DNA of 13,333 bases from positions 1 to 13,333 of the forward strand of contig NZ_JAHHTD010000037.1 of NCBI RefSeq assembly GCF_020024835.1, in the 5' to 3' direction. Both the position numbers and the translations under genes were made by a program. This document shows positions 6,047 to 12,417 of the stretch, piece by piece; the first letter of the stretch is position 1; each line of letters starts with the position of its first letter. The DNA comes from Campylobacter sp. Lineage in GTDB: Bacteria; Campylobacterota; Campylobacteria; Campylobacterales; Campylobacteraceae. The notes beneath the pieces are model-generated. The model was not told where the DNA came from. It was given only the letters and a program-made list of their open reading frames with translations, and made no database searches.

Positions 6047-7312
6047 ATGAGTATATTTAGTATAAATGATAATTCATCTTATGGTTCTATTATTTCACAA
6101 ACAAAAGCTAATAAAGAAAATAAAACAAGTTCAAAAACAAATTTTGCAAATACTTTTATTAAGCAAAATGCTAGTAAATTAGTTGAAATTCAAAGCAGTA
6201 ATACTCAAACCTTAGCACTTAATGAAGTAATATCAAATCAAAATAATAATAATATTAAAAGTGATTCTCCTAATTATAATATATCAAGTGATTTTAAAAA
6301 TTCTATTTATGCTTTAAAATATAGACAAACTAATAATCCTGCTTCTATGGCTTATGGTTATAGTGTTGATTTTAATGGTTATATGGGAAATGATTTTAAT
6401 AAAGTTGCAGGATTACCTGAAGATTTTAAGATACATAAATCTACTTTAGATGAGTTGTATAGATTTAATACAAGTTTTAAAGAACGCACTGCAAATTATT
6501 TAGGCATTTCAAATTACTATACAAACATAGATATGGCTGATACTATAAGACAATATTATTCTAAATTTGATCAAATCATAAATCATAGTTTTGGAAATTC
6601 TAATAAGACTAGTTTTAGCATAGAAGATTTAAATTCTTTACCAAAAGGTTATAGTATTCATAATACAGATTTTAAGTTTATGTTTCAAAATTTAGATAGT
6701 CAAATTATAACAAATTTTTATGATACACAAGAGCAGTATAATACTATAGATAACATAGGAATGCAAAATTCTATCAATACAGGATTAAATAAATTAGATT
6801 TTTCACCTGAAAGTATGGAAACTCAAAATTTAGATAGCGATATAGCAAAAGATACTTTTAATCCCGATATGTCTGTTTATCCCAAAAATGAAGATGGGGG
6901 TTATACTAAAGAAGCTTTATTTATGAGTTTTTTAAAGTCTAGTGGTGGAGAAGTTAAAGAAGGTGGTAATACAACATTAAACCCATTAGTTAAAGCACAT
7001 ATTGAAGCTATGACAAAAGAAAGTTTTGATGGTTCTTTAGCCTCTTTAAATGACATTATGACAGGTAAGGTTGATTTTGCACAAATTTTAAAAGCACACG
7101 CTCAAGATGGTTGGCTTGATTCTAAAATTTATGCCAAAGAAAATAATATTGCTTGGCAAGATTCAAGCATAGGTTATGGCGGAGCTTGGTTTGATAATCA
7201 GTTTAATCAAGCTAAAGCTAGTGGCTGGTCTCCTAGCAATGAAAGTATAAATTCTTATGTAAATTCTATAATGAATAGATTAAATAATCTCATGAGCCAA
7301 ACTAGGGCGTAA
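6047..7312 (+). CDS. sigma-54-controlled, probably flagellum-exported protein, copy 2
   Basis: A 421-residue paralogue of the protein at 3952-5265. Residues 1-136 are identical. From residue 137 the two diverge at once (LYRFNTSF here, IKKAAENN there), then share scattered blocks: NIDMADTI-QYY, KTSF with a following LNS-PKGY or INSMPKGY, F-PDMSVYPKNEDG-YTKEALFMS and the tail NSIM-RLNNLMSQTRA. It too lacks a signal peptide, membrane segments and cysteine. The centre is shorter by 16 residues. Constant ends around a variable core, with constant promoter and 3' flank, suggest shuffling by recombination between copies. Export through the flagellar apparatus is inferred from the sigma-54 promoter, composition and a remembered likeness to the Cj0814 family; the role outside the cell is unknown. 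It converges on the C39 peptidase gene with only 4 bp between stops. Confidence 0.75.
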   Translation: MSIFSINDNSSYGSIISQTKANKENKTSSKTNFANTFIKQNASKLVEIQSSNTQTLALNEVISNQNNNNIKSDSPNYNISSDFKNSIYALKYRQTNNPASMAYGYSVDFNGYMGNDFNKVAGLPEDFKIHKSTLDELYRFNTSFKERTANYLGISNYYTNIDMADTIRQYYSKFDQIINHSFGNSNKTSFSIEDLNSLPKGYSIHNTDFKFMFQNLDSQIITNFYDTQEQYNTIDNIGMQNSINTGLNKLDFSPESMETQNLDSDIAKDTFNPDMSVYPKNEDGGYTKEALFMSFLKSSGGEVKEGGNTTLNPLVKAHIEAMTKESFDGSLASLNDIMTGKVDFAQILKAHAQDGWLDSKIYAKENNIAWQDSSIGYGGAWFDNQFNQAKASGWSPSNESINSYVNSIMNRLNNLMSQTRA

Positions 7313-7367
7313 TCCTTTAATTTATACCAAAAGGTTCTATTTCAAAAAATAAATGTTTTGGTATATT
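7275..7367 (+). repeat. 3' repeat unit, copy 2
   Basis: Identical to 5228-5320. The last 51 bp double as the 3' end of the C39 peptidase gene on the minus strand, so one sequence serves two convergent genes. Confidence 0.95.
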
Positions 7368-7913
7368 TAATTTAAATTTCTTTAATTCTTTTTTTGGTGC
7401 TACAATTAAAGCATATCCGCCTTTATTATATCTATCCCAAATGCTAAAAAATTCTCTTTTAGAACTTATATATTCTCCATAACTTGGATCAAATACTTGT
7501 AAATAACCCCCTTTATAATTAATAATTACTACAAAATGAGGAAAGCGTGGGTCGTTTTCAATTTTTACAAGCATTGGAATATTAATAAGCTTATTTAAAT
7601 TGTCTTTATTTATTTGATAAGAATTACTTTCATATCCTAATTTTCTTACAGCGTTGCTTAAATCTGCAAAACTTACCATATCAGTATAAAGTTCTTGATC
7701 GCTCATAATTTTTAAAAGATCTAATTCCATAAAGTTCTTATCGTCAATCATATTAATCAAAGTTGCTAAAGATGAAGCTCCGCAAGATTCTTCATATGTT
7801 TGTCTTATAACTTTTTCATTTTTGATTTCTTGATAAGACTTTACTATAAATTCTGCTTTTAAAAATAAAGGCTGCATAAACACTATAAGCAATATTTTTA
7901 AAATTTTTTCCAT
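7317..7913 (-). CDS. periplasmic C39-family cysteine peptidase
   Basis: A 198-residue stand-alone peptidase. Residues 1-20 form a signal peptide (MEKILKILLIVF..., cut after LKA), so it should act in the periplasm. The C39 catalytic pattern is intact: oxyanion-hole Gln38 six residues before Cys44 (QTYEESCGASS), His126 in FPHFVVI and Asp142 in VFDPSYG. C39 enzymes cut after Gly-Gly; usually they are the N-terminal domain of bacteriocin ABC exporters, but here there is no ABC or membrane-domain part. A precedent for a separate periplasmic C39 enzyme is FapD in the Pseudomonas Fap amyloid system. Its likely substrate is the double-glycine protein encoded at 5495-5938. Its ATG overlaps the stop of the upstream barrel gene by 16 bp, so the two are coupled. 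The last 16 codons lie within a repeat shared with copy 1. Confidence 0.85.
   Translation of the reverse strand: MEKILKILLIVFMQPLFLKAEFIVKSYQEIKNEKVIRQTYEESCGASSLATLINMIDDKNFMELDLLKIMSDQELYTDMVSFADLSNAVRKLGYESNSYQINKDNLNKLINIPMLVKIENDPRFPHFVVIINYKGGYLQVFDPSYGEYISSKREFFSIWDRYNKGGYALIVAPKKELKKFKLNIPKHLFFEIEPFGIN
7323..7365. terminator. stem-loop between convergent genes, copy 2 (possible bidirectional terminator)
   Basis: The same 10-bp inverted repeat as at 5276-5318, here inside the last codons of the C39 peptidase gene and just after copy 2. Its position between convergent genes fits a shared transcription end, but no T-run supports it. Confidence 0.35.
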
Positions 7914-8659
7914 AAGCTAATACCAAAAATTGCATCTGGAGCAGCAGAACTTCCGCCCAAACTAGTGACTTTTTGTTCTGTTTGAAATCTTTGCTCTGCC
8001 CCTAAATCCAAAGTGATTTTCGGGCTTAAAATTATTGATAAATTTCCACCAAAATATAAACTATTGCCATAAGCTATCTTAGCAATTTTAAATTTCCTCT
8101 TAGCGTTATATCCAAAACCAGTATAAATACTATATACCACAGGATCGCTATATCCCCTTAAACTAGCTTCTAAATTTTGAGATTGAAAATAAAAATTCTT
8201 AGTTTGCATTATTGTTTTTTCTCTTTGAATAATTGCTGTTTGAAATTTAATCTGTGGTATAAAATCTGCAATATTATCTCCTGTATAAATAAATCCTACC
8301 CACAAAGAATCAAAATTTAAAGTATTTTTACTTGTAATTTCTCCTGTTATAATATTATTATATTCTTGCCTTGCATAATTTCCACCACCTAAAACAAGAA
8401 TATCTAATTTAGGTGCTAGCGTATAAATGAAAGTCTGATTTAAATATAATTGTTTAGCATCATTTCATACATTTAAATCCCCATTAACACCTATATTTGG
8501 ATATATATAATAAGAATGCGGATTTCCTGTGCTAAGTAAAGATATGGTAGTGATACTTCTTAAGCCTATTTGCTTTTTAAACAAATTGTCTATATTTAGC
8601 TCATCACTAGCAAAAATACAACTAATTAAAACCATAAATGCCAAACAAATCTTTTTCAT
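7898..8659 (-). pseudogene. outer-membrane beta-barrel protein, interrupted by in-frame TGA
   Basis: Two open stretches lie in the same minus-strand frame and are split only by a TGA at 8465-8467; joined they give about 253 residues. The start at 8659 is preferred because AGAAAG lies six bases before it; an ATG at 8665 abuts that site. Residues 1-18 are a signal peptide (MKKICLAFMVLISCIFAS). After it come alternating amphipathic strands (for example KLDILVLGGGNYARQEY, IVYSIYTG-type strands and PKITLDLGAEQRF), and the protein ends in Phe (IFGISLWKKF), the usual signal for barrel insertion. It recalls the phenol-degradation-type transporter barrels, but I cannot name the family with certainty. 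It overlaps the peptidase gene and may be the exit channel or anchor for the processed protein. The nonsense codon would truncate it at residue 64 unless read through or a sequence error. Confidence 0.7.
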
Positions 8660-8706
8660 TGTCATCTTTCTAAATTTTTTAAAGCTTTTCTTTAAAATAA
8701 TAAATT

Positions 8707-8968
8707 ATGTTAAAAAAATTAGCAAATTTATTGATTTTAAGTTTTTTATTATCAAGTTTTGCTTTTAGTAAATGTAGAATATGATAATATTTTTATTAAA
8801 CTCTTTTAATGAATATTTTGAAAAATCCATTAAAATTATATAAATACAAATCCCAAACTTACAAAAACAAATACAAAATGAAAATAAAAACAAAGAATTT
8901 ACAAAGGCGATAATGCAAGGAATGCTTATTTGAATGTATCTACTAGCACTAATATGAAATACTTATGA
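8707..8968 (+). pseudogene. degraded gene for a small exported protein
   Basis: A signal-peptide-like start (MLKKLANLLILSFLLSSFAFS) begins at 8707 but meets a TGA after 25 codons. Protein-like sequence goes on in other frames: VEYDNIFIK, then NSFNEYFEKSIKII, an in-frame TAA, IQIPNLQKQIQNENKNKEFTKAIMQGM, and after another shift AYLNVSTSTNMKYL with a TGA at 8966-8968. This is best read as one gene broken by several frameshifts and stops. No RBS is visible before the ATG. The family is not recognised. This explains most of the 312-bp gap between the barrel gene and the next tRNA. Confidence 0.5.
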
Positions 8969-8977
8969 ATAATATAA

Positions 8978-9054
8978 TGGTGGATTTAGCAGGACTCGAA
9001 CCTGCGACCAACCGGTTATGAGCCGGTTGCTCTAACCAACTGAGCTATAAATCC
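8978..9054 (-). tRNA. tRNA with CAT anticodon (Ile2 or elongator Met)
   Basis: A 77-nt cloverleaf on the minus strand with encoded CCA. Acceptor GGATTTA pairs with TAAATCC, discriminator A, T-loop GTTCGAGTC; anticodon stem ACCGG/CCGGT encloses loop CTCATAA with CAT (complement of 9018-9020). The full G1-C72 pair argues against initiator tRNA. The loop and the GGTCGCAGG segment look more like the lysidine-modified tRNA-Ile2 of other bacteria than like elongator tRNA-Met, but I cannot decide this by eye. Confidence 0.93.
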
Positions 9055-9078
9055 GCCAGAAGTAGAAGCTAAGTTGGG

Positions 9079-9084
9079 ATTATA
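9079..9084 (-). promoter_or_regulatory. -10 element of the CAT tRNA promoter
   Basis: The minus strand reads TATAAT here, 25 bp before the tRNA 5' end, placing a start near 9072. No clear -35 is seen; the upstream part would fall in the end of rodA. Confidence 0.5.
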
Positions 9085-9106
9085 TCTTATTATTCTTAAT
9101 TTAAAT

Positions 9107-10216
9107 TTAGAATTTAAATTTAACAGCTTTTTCTATGTCTAAATACCTAAAAGTAATTAAATTTTGCAAAATTCCAAAAAATATCATAAAAGTAGCAAAA
9201 GAACTTCCGCCGTGGCTATAAAAAGGCATAGGGATTCCAACTACTGGTGCAAAACCTATAGTCATAGAGATATTAACTGCTACATATATAAAAATAAACA
9301 AAGCAATGCAATTTGTTACAACTCTAGTAAAATAATCATCTTTATGTTTATAGTTTAAACTTAGTAGATGAAAAATTAATAATGTGTATAGCAAAATAAC
9401 AATTATAGCCCCTATAAAGCCAAATCTTTCAACGGTGTAAGCAAAAATAAAATCACTAGTTGAAATAGGTAAAAATTTAAAATGTGTTTGAGTTGCCTCA
9501 TTAGCTTCTTTTCCGGTTAAACCCCCGCTACCTATGGCTATGATAGATTGTTTTACATGGTAACTAGGTTCTTCTGCTAAAAAATCATGAATTCTTTGTT
9601 TTTGATAAGGCTTTAAAAAATCAGTATAAATTATAGGGGAAACAATAACTATAGTTGCAAAAATTGAAAGCCAAATTTTGTAATTAGCACCAATAATAAA
9701 AATCATTCCAAAGCCGACAATTAAAAGGATTAAACCCGTCCCTAAGTCAGGTTCTCCTGCTATGAGAAAAAAAGGCAATAATATATAAAAACTTAGCTGG
9801 GTAAATTGTTTTAGATTGTATCCATTTTTAGGAGGTGGATTTTGATGTATTAAATAAGCTAACATCAATATAAAAGATGGTTTAAAAATTTCAGAAGGTT
9901 GCATAGTAAATCCTGTGAAAGGAATTTCAAGCCATCTTTTAGCTCCTAATTTTTCTATGCCAAAAATATCAACACTTAAAAGTAAAATGATATTAATCCA
10001 ATACGAAATAGGTATTAGCCAGATTAATCTTCTTAAGGGTATTAAAAAGAAGAAAATAAAGCCTGCAAGCCCTATGAGAGTATAAATTAATTGTTTTTCT
10101 AGCAAGCGTTCATTGGCTTCATAGATTAAAAATAATGATATTATGATAATAGGAAGTATGAGCACAGGCTGAACAAAATCAAAATGAGTCAAAATTCTTT
10201 TATCAAGTTTAATCAT
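9107..10216 (-). CDS. rodA: rod-shape SEDS peptidoglycan polymerase RodA
   Basis: A 369-residue multi-pass inner-membrane protein, about ten hydrophobic segments, of the SEDS family (also called MrdB). RodA polymerises lipid II into glycan strands with a class B PBP during side-wall growth. Seen motifs: AKRWLEIPF (about 92-100), QPSEIFKP, AGEPDLGTG (about 153-161), the long periplasmic loop with QKQRIHDFL and KQSIIAIGSGGLTGK, then STSDFIFAYTVERFG with Asp255 matching the essential SEDS aspartate, and GIPMPFYSHGGSS near the end. An ATG nine codons upstream (10243) lacks an RBS, while the chosen one has AAAGGA five bases before it. It is transcribed away from the pseudouridine synthase operon; the roughly 70-bp gap between starts must hold both promoters. 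The adjacency of rodA, synthase, flpA and trmB is also that of C. jejuni as I recall it. Confidence 0.93.
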   Translation of the reverse strand: MIKLDKRILTHFDFVQPVLILPIIIISLFLIYEANERLLEKQLIYTLIGLAGFIFFFLIPLRRLIWLIPISYWINIILLLSVDIFGIEKLGAKRWLEIPFTGFTMQPSEIFKPSFILMLAYLIHQNPPPKNGYNLKQFTQLSFYILLPFFLIAGEPDLGTGLILLIVGFGMIFIIGANYKIWLSIFATIVIVSPIIYTDFLKPYQKQRIHDFLAEEPSYHVKQSIIAIGSGGLTGKEANEATQTHFKFLPISTSDFIFAYTVERFGFIGAIIVILLYTLLIFHLLSLNYKHKDDYFTRVVTNCIALFIFIYVAVNISMTIGFAPVVGIPMPFYSHGGSSFATFMIFFGILQNLITFRYLDIEKAVKFKF

Positions 10217-10248
10217 AAGAATCCTTTGCAAAATATTATGCAATTATA

Positions 10249-10257
10249 TGCTAGAAT
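10249..10257 (+). promoter_or_regulatory. extended -10 promoter of the synthase-flpA-trmB operon
   Basis: TG-C-TAGAAT (10249-10257) fits an extended -10. A start near 10264 would leave a 23-nt leader before the ATG at 10287. This also argues against the upstream ATG at 10248, which lies within the element. Confidence 0.5.
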
Positions 10258-10286
10258 TTCAAATTTATTATAAGGAAAGCGAGTAT

Positions 10287-11252
10287 ATGTTTAATTTTTC
10301 CTCACTTTGTGAAGAAAGACTTGATGTTTTATTGACTAATATTATAAGACAAAGTCGTTCTCAAGTTTCTAAAATTATTAAAGACAATTTTGTATATGTT
10401 AATGGAAAAAGTATCAATAAAAATTCATTTAAAGTAAAATCAAAAGATGAAATTCTTATAAAATTACCCCAAATTCAAAAATCGTTTCAAGATTGTATTT
10501 TAGACTTTGATGTAGAAATTTTACACGAAGATGAAGATATTTTAGTCCTTAATAAAAATCCAAATCTTGTAGTGCATGGAGCAAATAGCGTCAAAGAAGC
10601 GACCTTGGTAGATTGGCTTTTGTCTAAAGGTTATGCTTTGTCGAATTTAAATGGAGAGTATAGAGCAGGGCTTGTTCATAGGCTTGATAAAGGCACTAGC
10701 GGAGCAATTGTTATAGCAAAAAATAATTATGCACATCAATTCTTAGCTAATCAACTTTTAGATAAAAGTATGGGTAGGATTTATATAGCTTTGTGTGATT
10801 TAGCTTTAAAAGAAGATAAAATTTCTAATGAAAAAGCTATTATAAGGTGCCCTAGCAATAGATTAAAAAAGATTACTACTAATGATGTATTTCATCATCA
10901 TGCAAAAAATGCTAAAACTGATTTTTTAAATTTGCTACATTCTCAAAATTGTGCTTTAATAGCTGCTAAATTATACACAGGAAGAACACATCAAATTAGA
11001 GTTCATTTAGCTGATTTTAATCGATATATTTTAGGTGATCAATTATACGGATATAAAGGAAAGATAAAGTATAATAGAGTAATGCTTCATGCATATTTGA
11101 TGTATTTTACTCATCCAAAAACAAAAGAGCTTATGTTTATTAAGGCTCCTATTTTTGATGATTTTAATCAAATTTTAAAAGAAAATTTTAATAAAGGAGA
11201 AATCGATGAAAAAATTTCACTTAGCTATCTTAAGCACTGCTTTAGTTTTTAG
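10287..11252 (+). CDS. RluA/RluC/RluD-family 23S rRNA pseudouridine synthase
   Basis: A 321-residue enzyme that isomerises uridines in RNA, most likely 23S rRNA; the exact target site cannot be told. An N-terminal S4 RNA-binding domain (about residues 8-60, with SRSQVSKIIKDNFVYVNGK) precedes the catalytic domain. The motif HRLDKGTSGAIVIAKN carries the catalytic Asp134, and GRTHQIRVHLA is the conserved later motif. The start is placed at 10287, with AAGGAAA eight bases upstream; an in-frame ATG at 10248 overlaps a good -10 element. It reads divergently from rodA. Its last 47 bp overlap the start of flpA, including the flpA RBS (AAAGGAGAA), so flpA translation begins inside this gene; the C-terminal residues SLSYLKHCFSF are encoded in the overlap. 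Confidence 0.9.
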   Translation: MFNFSSLCEERLDVLLTNIIRQSRSQVSKIIKDNFVYVNGKSINKNSFKVKSKDEILIKLPQIQKSFQDCILDFDVEILHEDEDILVLNKNPNLVVHGANSVKEATLVDWLLSKGYALSNLNGEYRAGLVHRLDKGTSGAIVIAKNNYAHQFLANQLLDKSMGRIYIALCDLALKEDKISNEKAIIRCPSNRLKKITTNDVFHHHAKNAKTDFLNLLHSQNCALIAAKLYTGRTHQIRVHLADFNRYILGDQLYGYKGKIKYNRVMLHAYLMYFTHPKTKELMFIKAPIFDDFNQILKENFNKGEIDEKISLSYLKHCFSF

Positions 11253-12417
11253 TGCTTGTAGCACAACTAGTTTGCCAAAGGTAGCACAGATTAATGAAGG
11301 ATTGCCAAAAATATCTAACATTAAAAGTATAGGAGATATTACTAGTATAGCGTTTGAATGGGAGCCTTTATATGATCAAAATATAGCTGGATTTTATATT
11401 TATAGATCAAATTCTATAGGTGCACCTATGGAATTAATTGCAAAAATTAATAATAAATTTCAGACTCATTATACAGATACTAATTTACAACCAAATACTA
11501 AATACTATTATTCTATGAAAACTTATAATGAGCTTGGACAAATCTCACCTGATGGGATTAGCATAGAAGCTTATACTACTAGAATTATCGATCCAGTTCC
11601 TTTTGCACAAGCAATTGTTGGTTTGCCAAATCGCGTAAAAATAGTATGGAGGCCTCATCCTGATTTTAGAGTAAATTCATATATTATAGAACGTGCTAAT
11701 ATGAAAGATATGAAATTTAAAGAGCTTGCTAAAGTGAAAAATCGTTTAAGTGCTGAGTATATAGATGATTCTTTAAAGCCTGATGAAAGTTTTCAGTATA
11801 GAGTTGTAGCTCAAACTTATGATGGGATTAAAAGTGCTCCAAGTCAAGTAGTAGAATCAACTACAAAAGCACTACCTCCGATGGTTACAAATTTAACAGC
11901 AAGTAAAGATGCACCAAGGAAAATTATTTTAAATTGGGACAAGATAGATTATGCTGATTTTGCATATTATAAGGTATATTCTGGCTCAAATACTTTTTTA
12001 CCTTTGAGTGTTATTGCAAAAACTGCTGATAATACTTATGAAGATATAGTAGATGGAATAGGTCAAAAAAAATACTATAAAATTAGTATGGTAGATAAAG
12101 ATGGATTAGAAAGTCCTTTAATGAATGAGGCAGTAGAGGGCATTACTTTAGGTGCTCCATTGGCTCCAAGTATTATTTTGTGTGCTGTTGAAGATGATGG
12201 TATCAAGGTAGAATGGGTGGATAATGATGATAGGGCACGTGAATATATGGTTAAAAGAAGTGGTGGAGGAAATTCTGCTGTATTTAAGGAAATTAAATCA
12301 AAGCAACTTAAAGATATTACAGCACTTCCTGGAAAGGTGTATAGCTATGAAGTAATAGCTATTGATGTTAATGGTATAGAATCAAAGTCATCAAATAAAT
12401 TTACAGCAGTTAAATAA
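11206..12417 (+). CDS. flpA: fibronectin-binding lipoprotein FlpA
   Basis: A 403-residue outer-membrane lipoprotein and adhesin. Residues 1-17 are a lipoprotein signal peptide and Cys18 in VFSAC is the lipidation site. Four fibronectin type III-like repeats follow (about 35-125, 130-218, 222-312 and 316-403), recognisable by repeated Trp (EWEPL, VWRPH, NWDKI, EWVDN) and the Y-Y / Y-V pattern in later strands. Residues 148-156 are WRPHPDFRV, the nine-residue motif reported as the fibronectin-binding site of C. jejuni FlpA, in the second repeat; its presence makes the assignment secure. FlpA contributes to host-cell adherence and signalling in C. jejuni. AAAGGAGAA six bases before the ATG supports the start, which lies within the pseudouridine synthase gene. 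The stop overlaps the trmB ATG (TAATG). The C. jejuni protein is of similar length, about 410. Confidence 0.95.
   Translation: MKKFHLAILSTALVFSACSTTSLPKVAQINEGLPKISNIKSIGDITSIAFEWEPLYDQNIAGFYIYRSNSIGAPMELIAKINNKFQTHYTDTNLQPNTKYYYSMKTYNELGQISPDGISIEAYTTRIIDPVPFAQAIVGLPNRVKIVWRPHPDFRVNSYIIERANMKDMKFKELAKVKNRLSAEYIDDSLKPDESFQYRVVAQTYDGIKSAPSQVVESTTKALPPMVTNLTASKDAPRKIILNWDKIDYADFAYYKVYSGSNTFLPLSVIAKTADNTYEDIVDGIGQKKYYKISMVDKDGLESPLMNEAVEGITLGAPLAPSIILCAVEDDGIKVEWVDNDDRAREYMVKRSGGGNSAVFKEIKSKQLKDITALPGKVYSYEVIAIDVNGIESKSSNKFTAVK

Larger units (their letters stand above)
5937..6454 (+). repeat. 5' repeat unit, copy 2 (promoter plus first 136 codons)
   Basis: Second copy of the 518-bp unit at 3842-4359, same orientation, with two adjacent base differences near 5952. 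It starts within the stop codon of the double-glycine protein gene, so the join lies exactly at the end of that gene. Confidence 0.95.

Noticed and set aside
5495..7913. Classical class II bacteriocin locus (double-glycine precursor plus C39 exporter)
   Set aside because: The peptidase has no ABC or transmembrane exporter part, the precursor starts with a Sec signal peptide and not with the leader, and no immunity protein is seen.
8978..9054. Initiator tRNA-fMet
   Set aside because: The first acceptor pair is a normal G-C, while initiator tRNAs have a mismatch there; the anticodon stem also lacks the run of three G-C pairs.
10217..10243. Longer rodA start at 10243
   Set aside because: No RBS precedes it, whereas AAAGGA lies at good distance before the ATG at 10216, and the shorter form begins like other Campylobacter RodA proteins.
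10248..10286. Longer pseudouridine synthase start at 10248
   Set aside because: The ATG overlaps an extended -10 element and no RBS precedes it; the 10287 ATG has AAGGAAA upstream.
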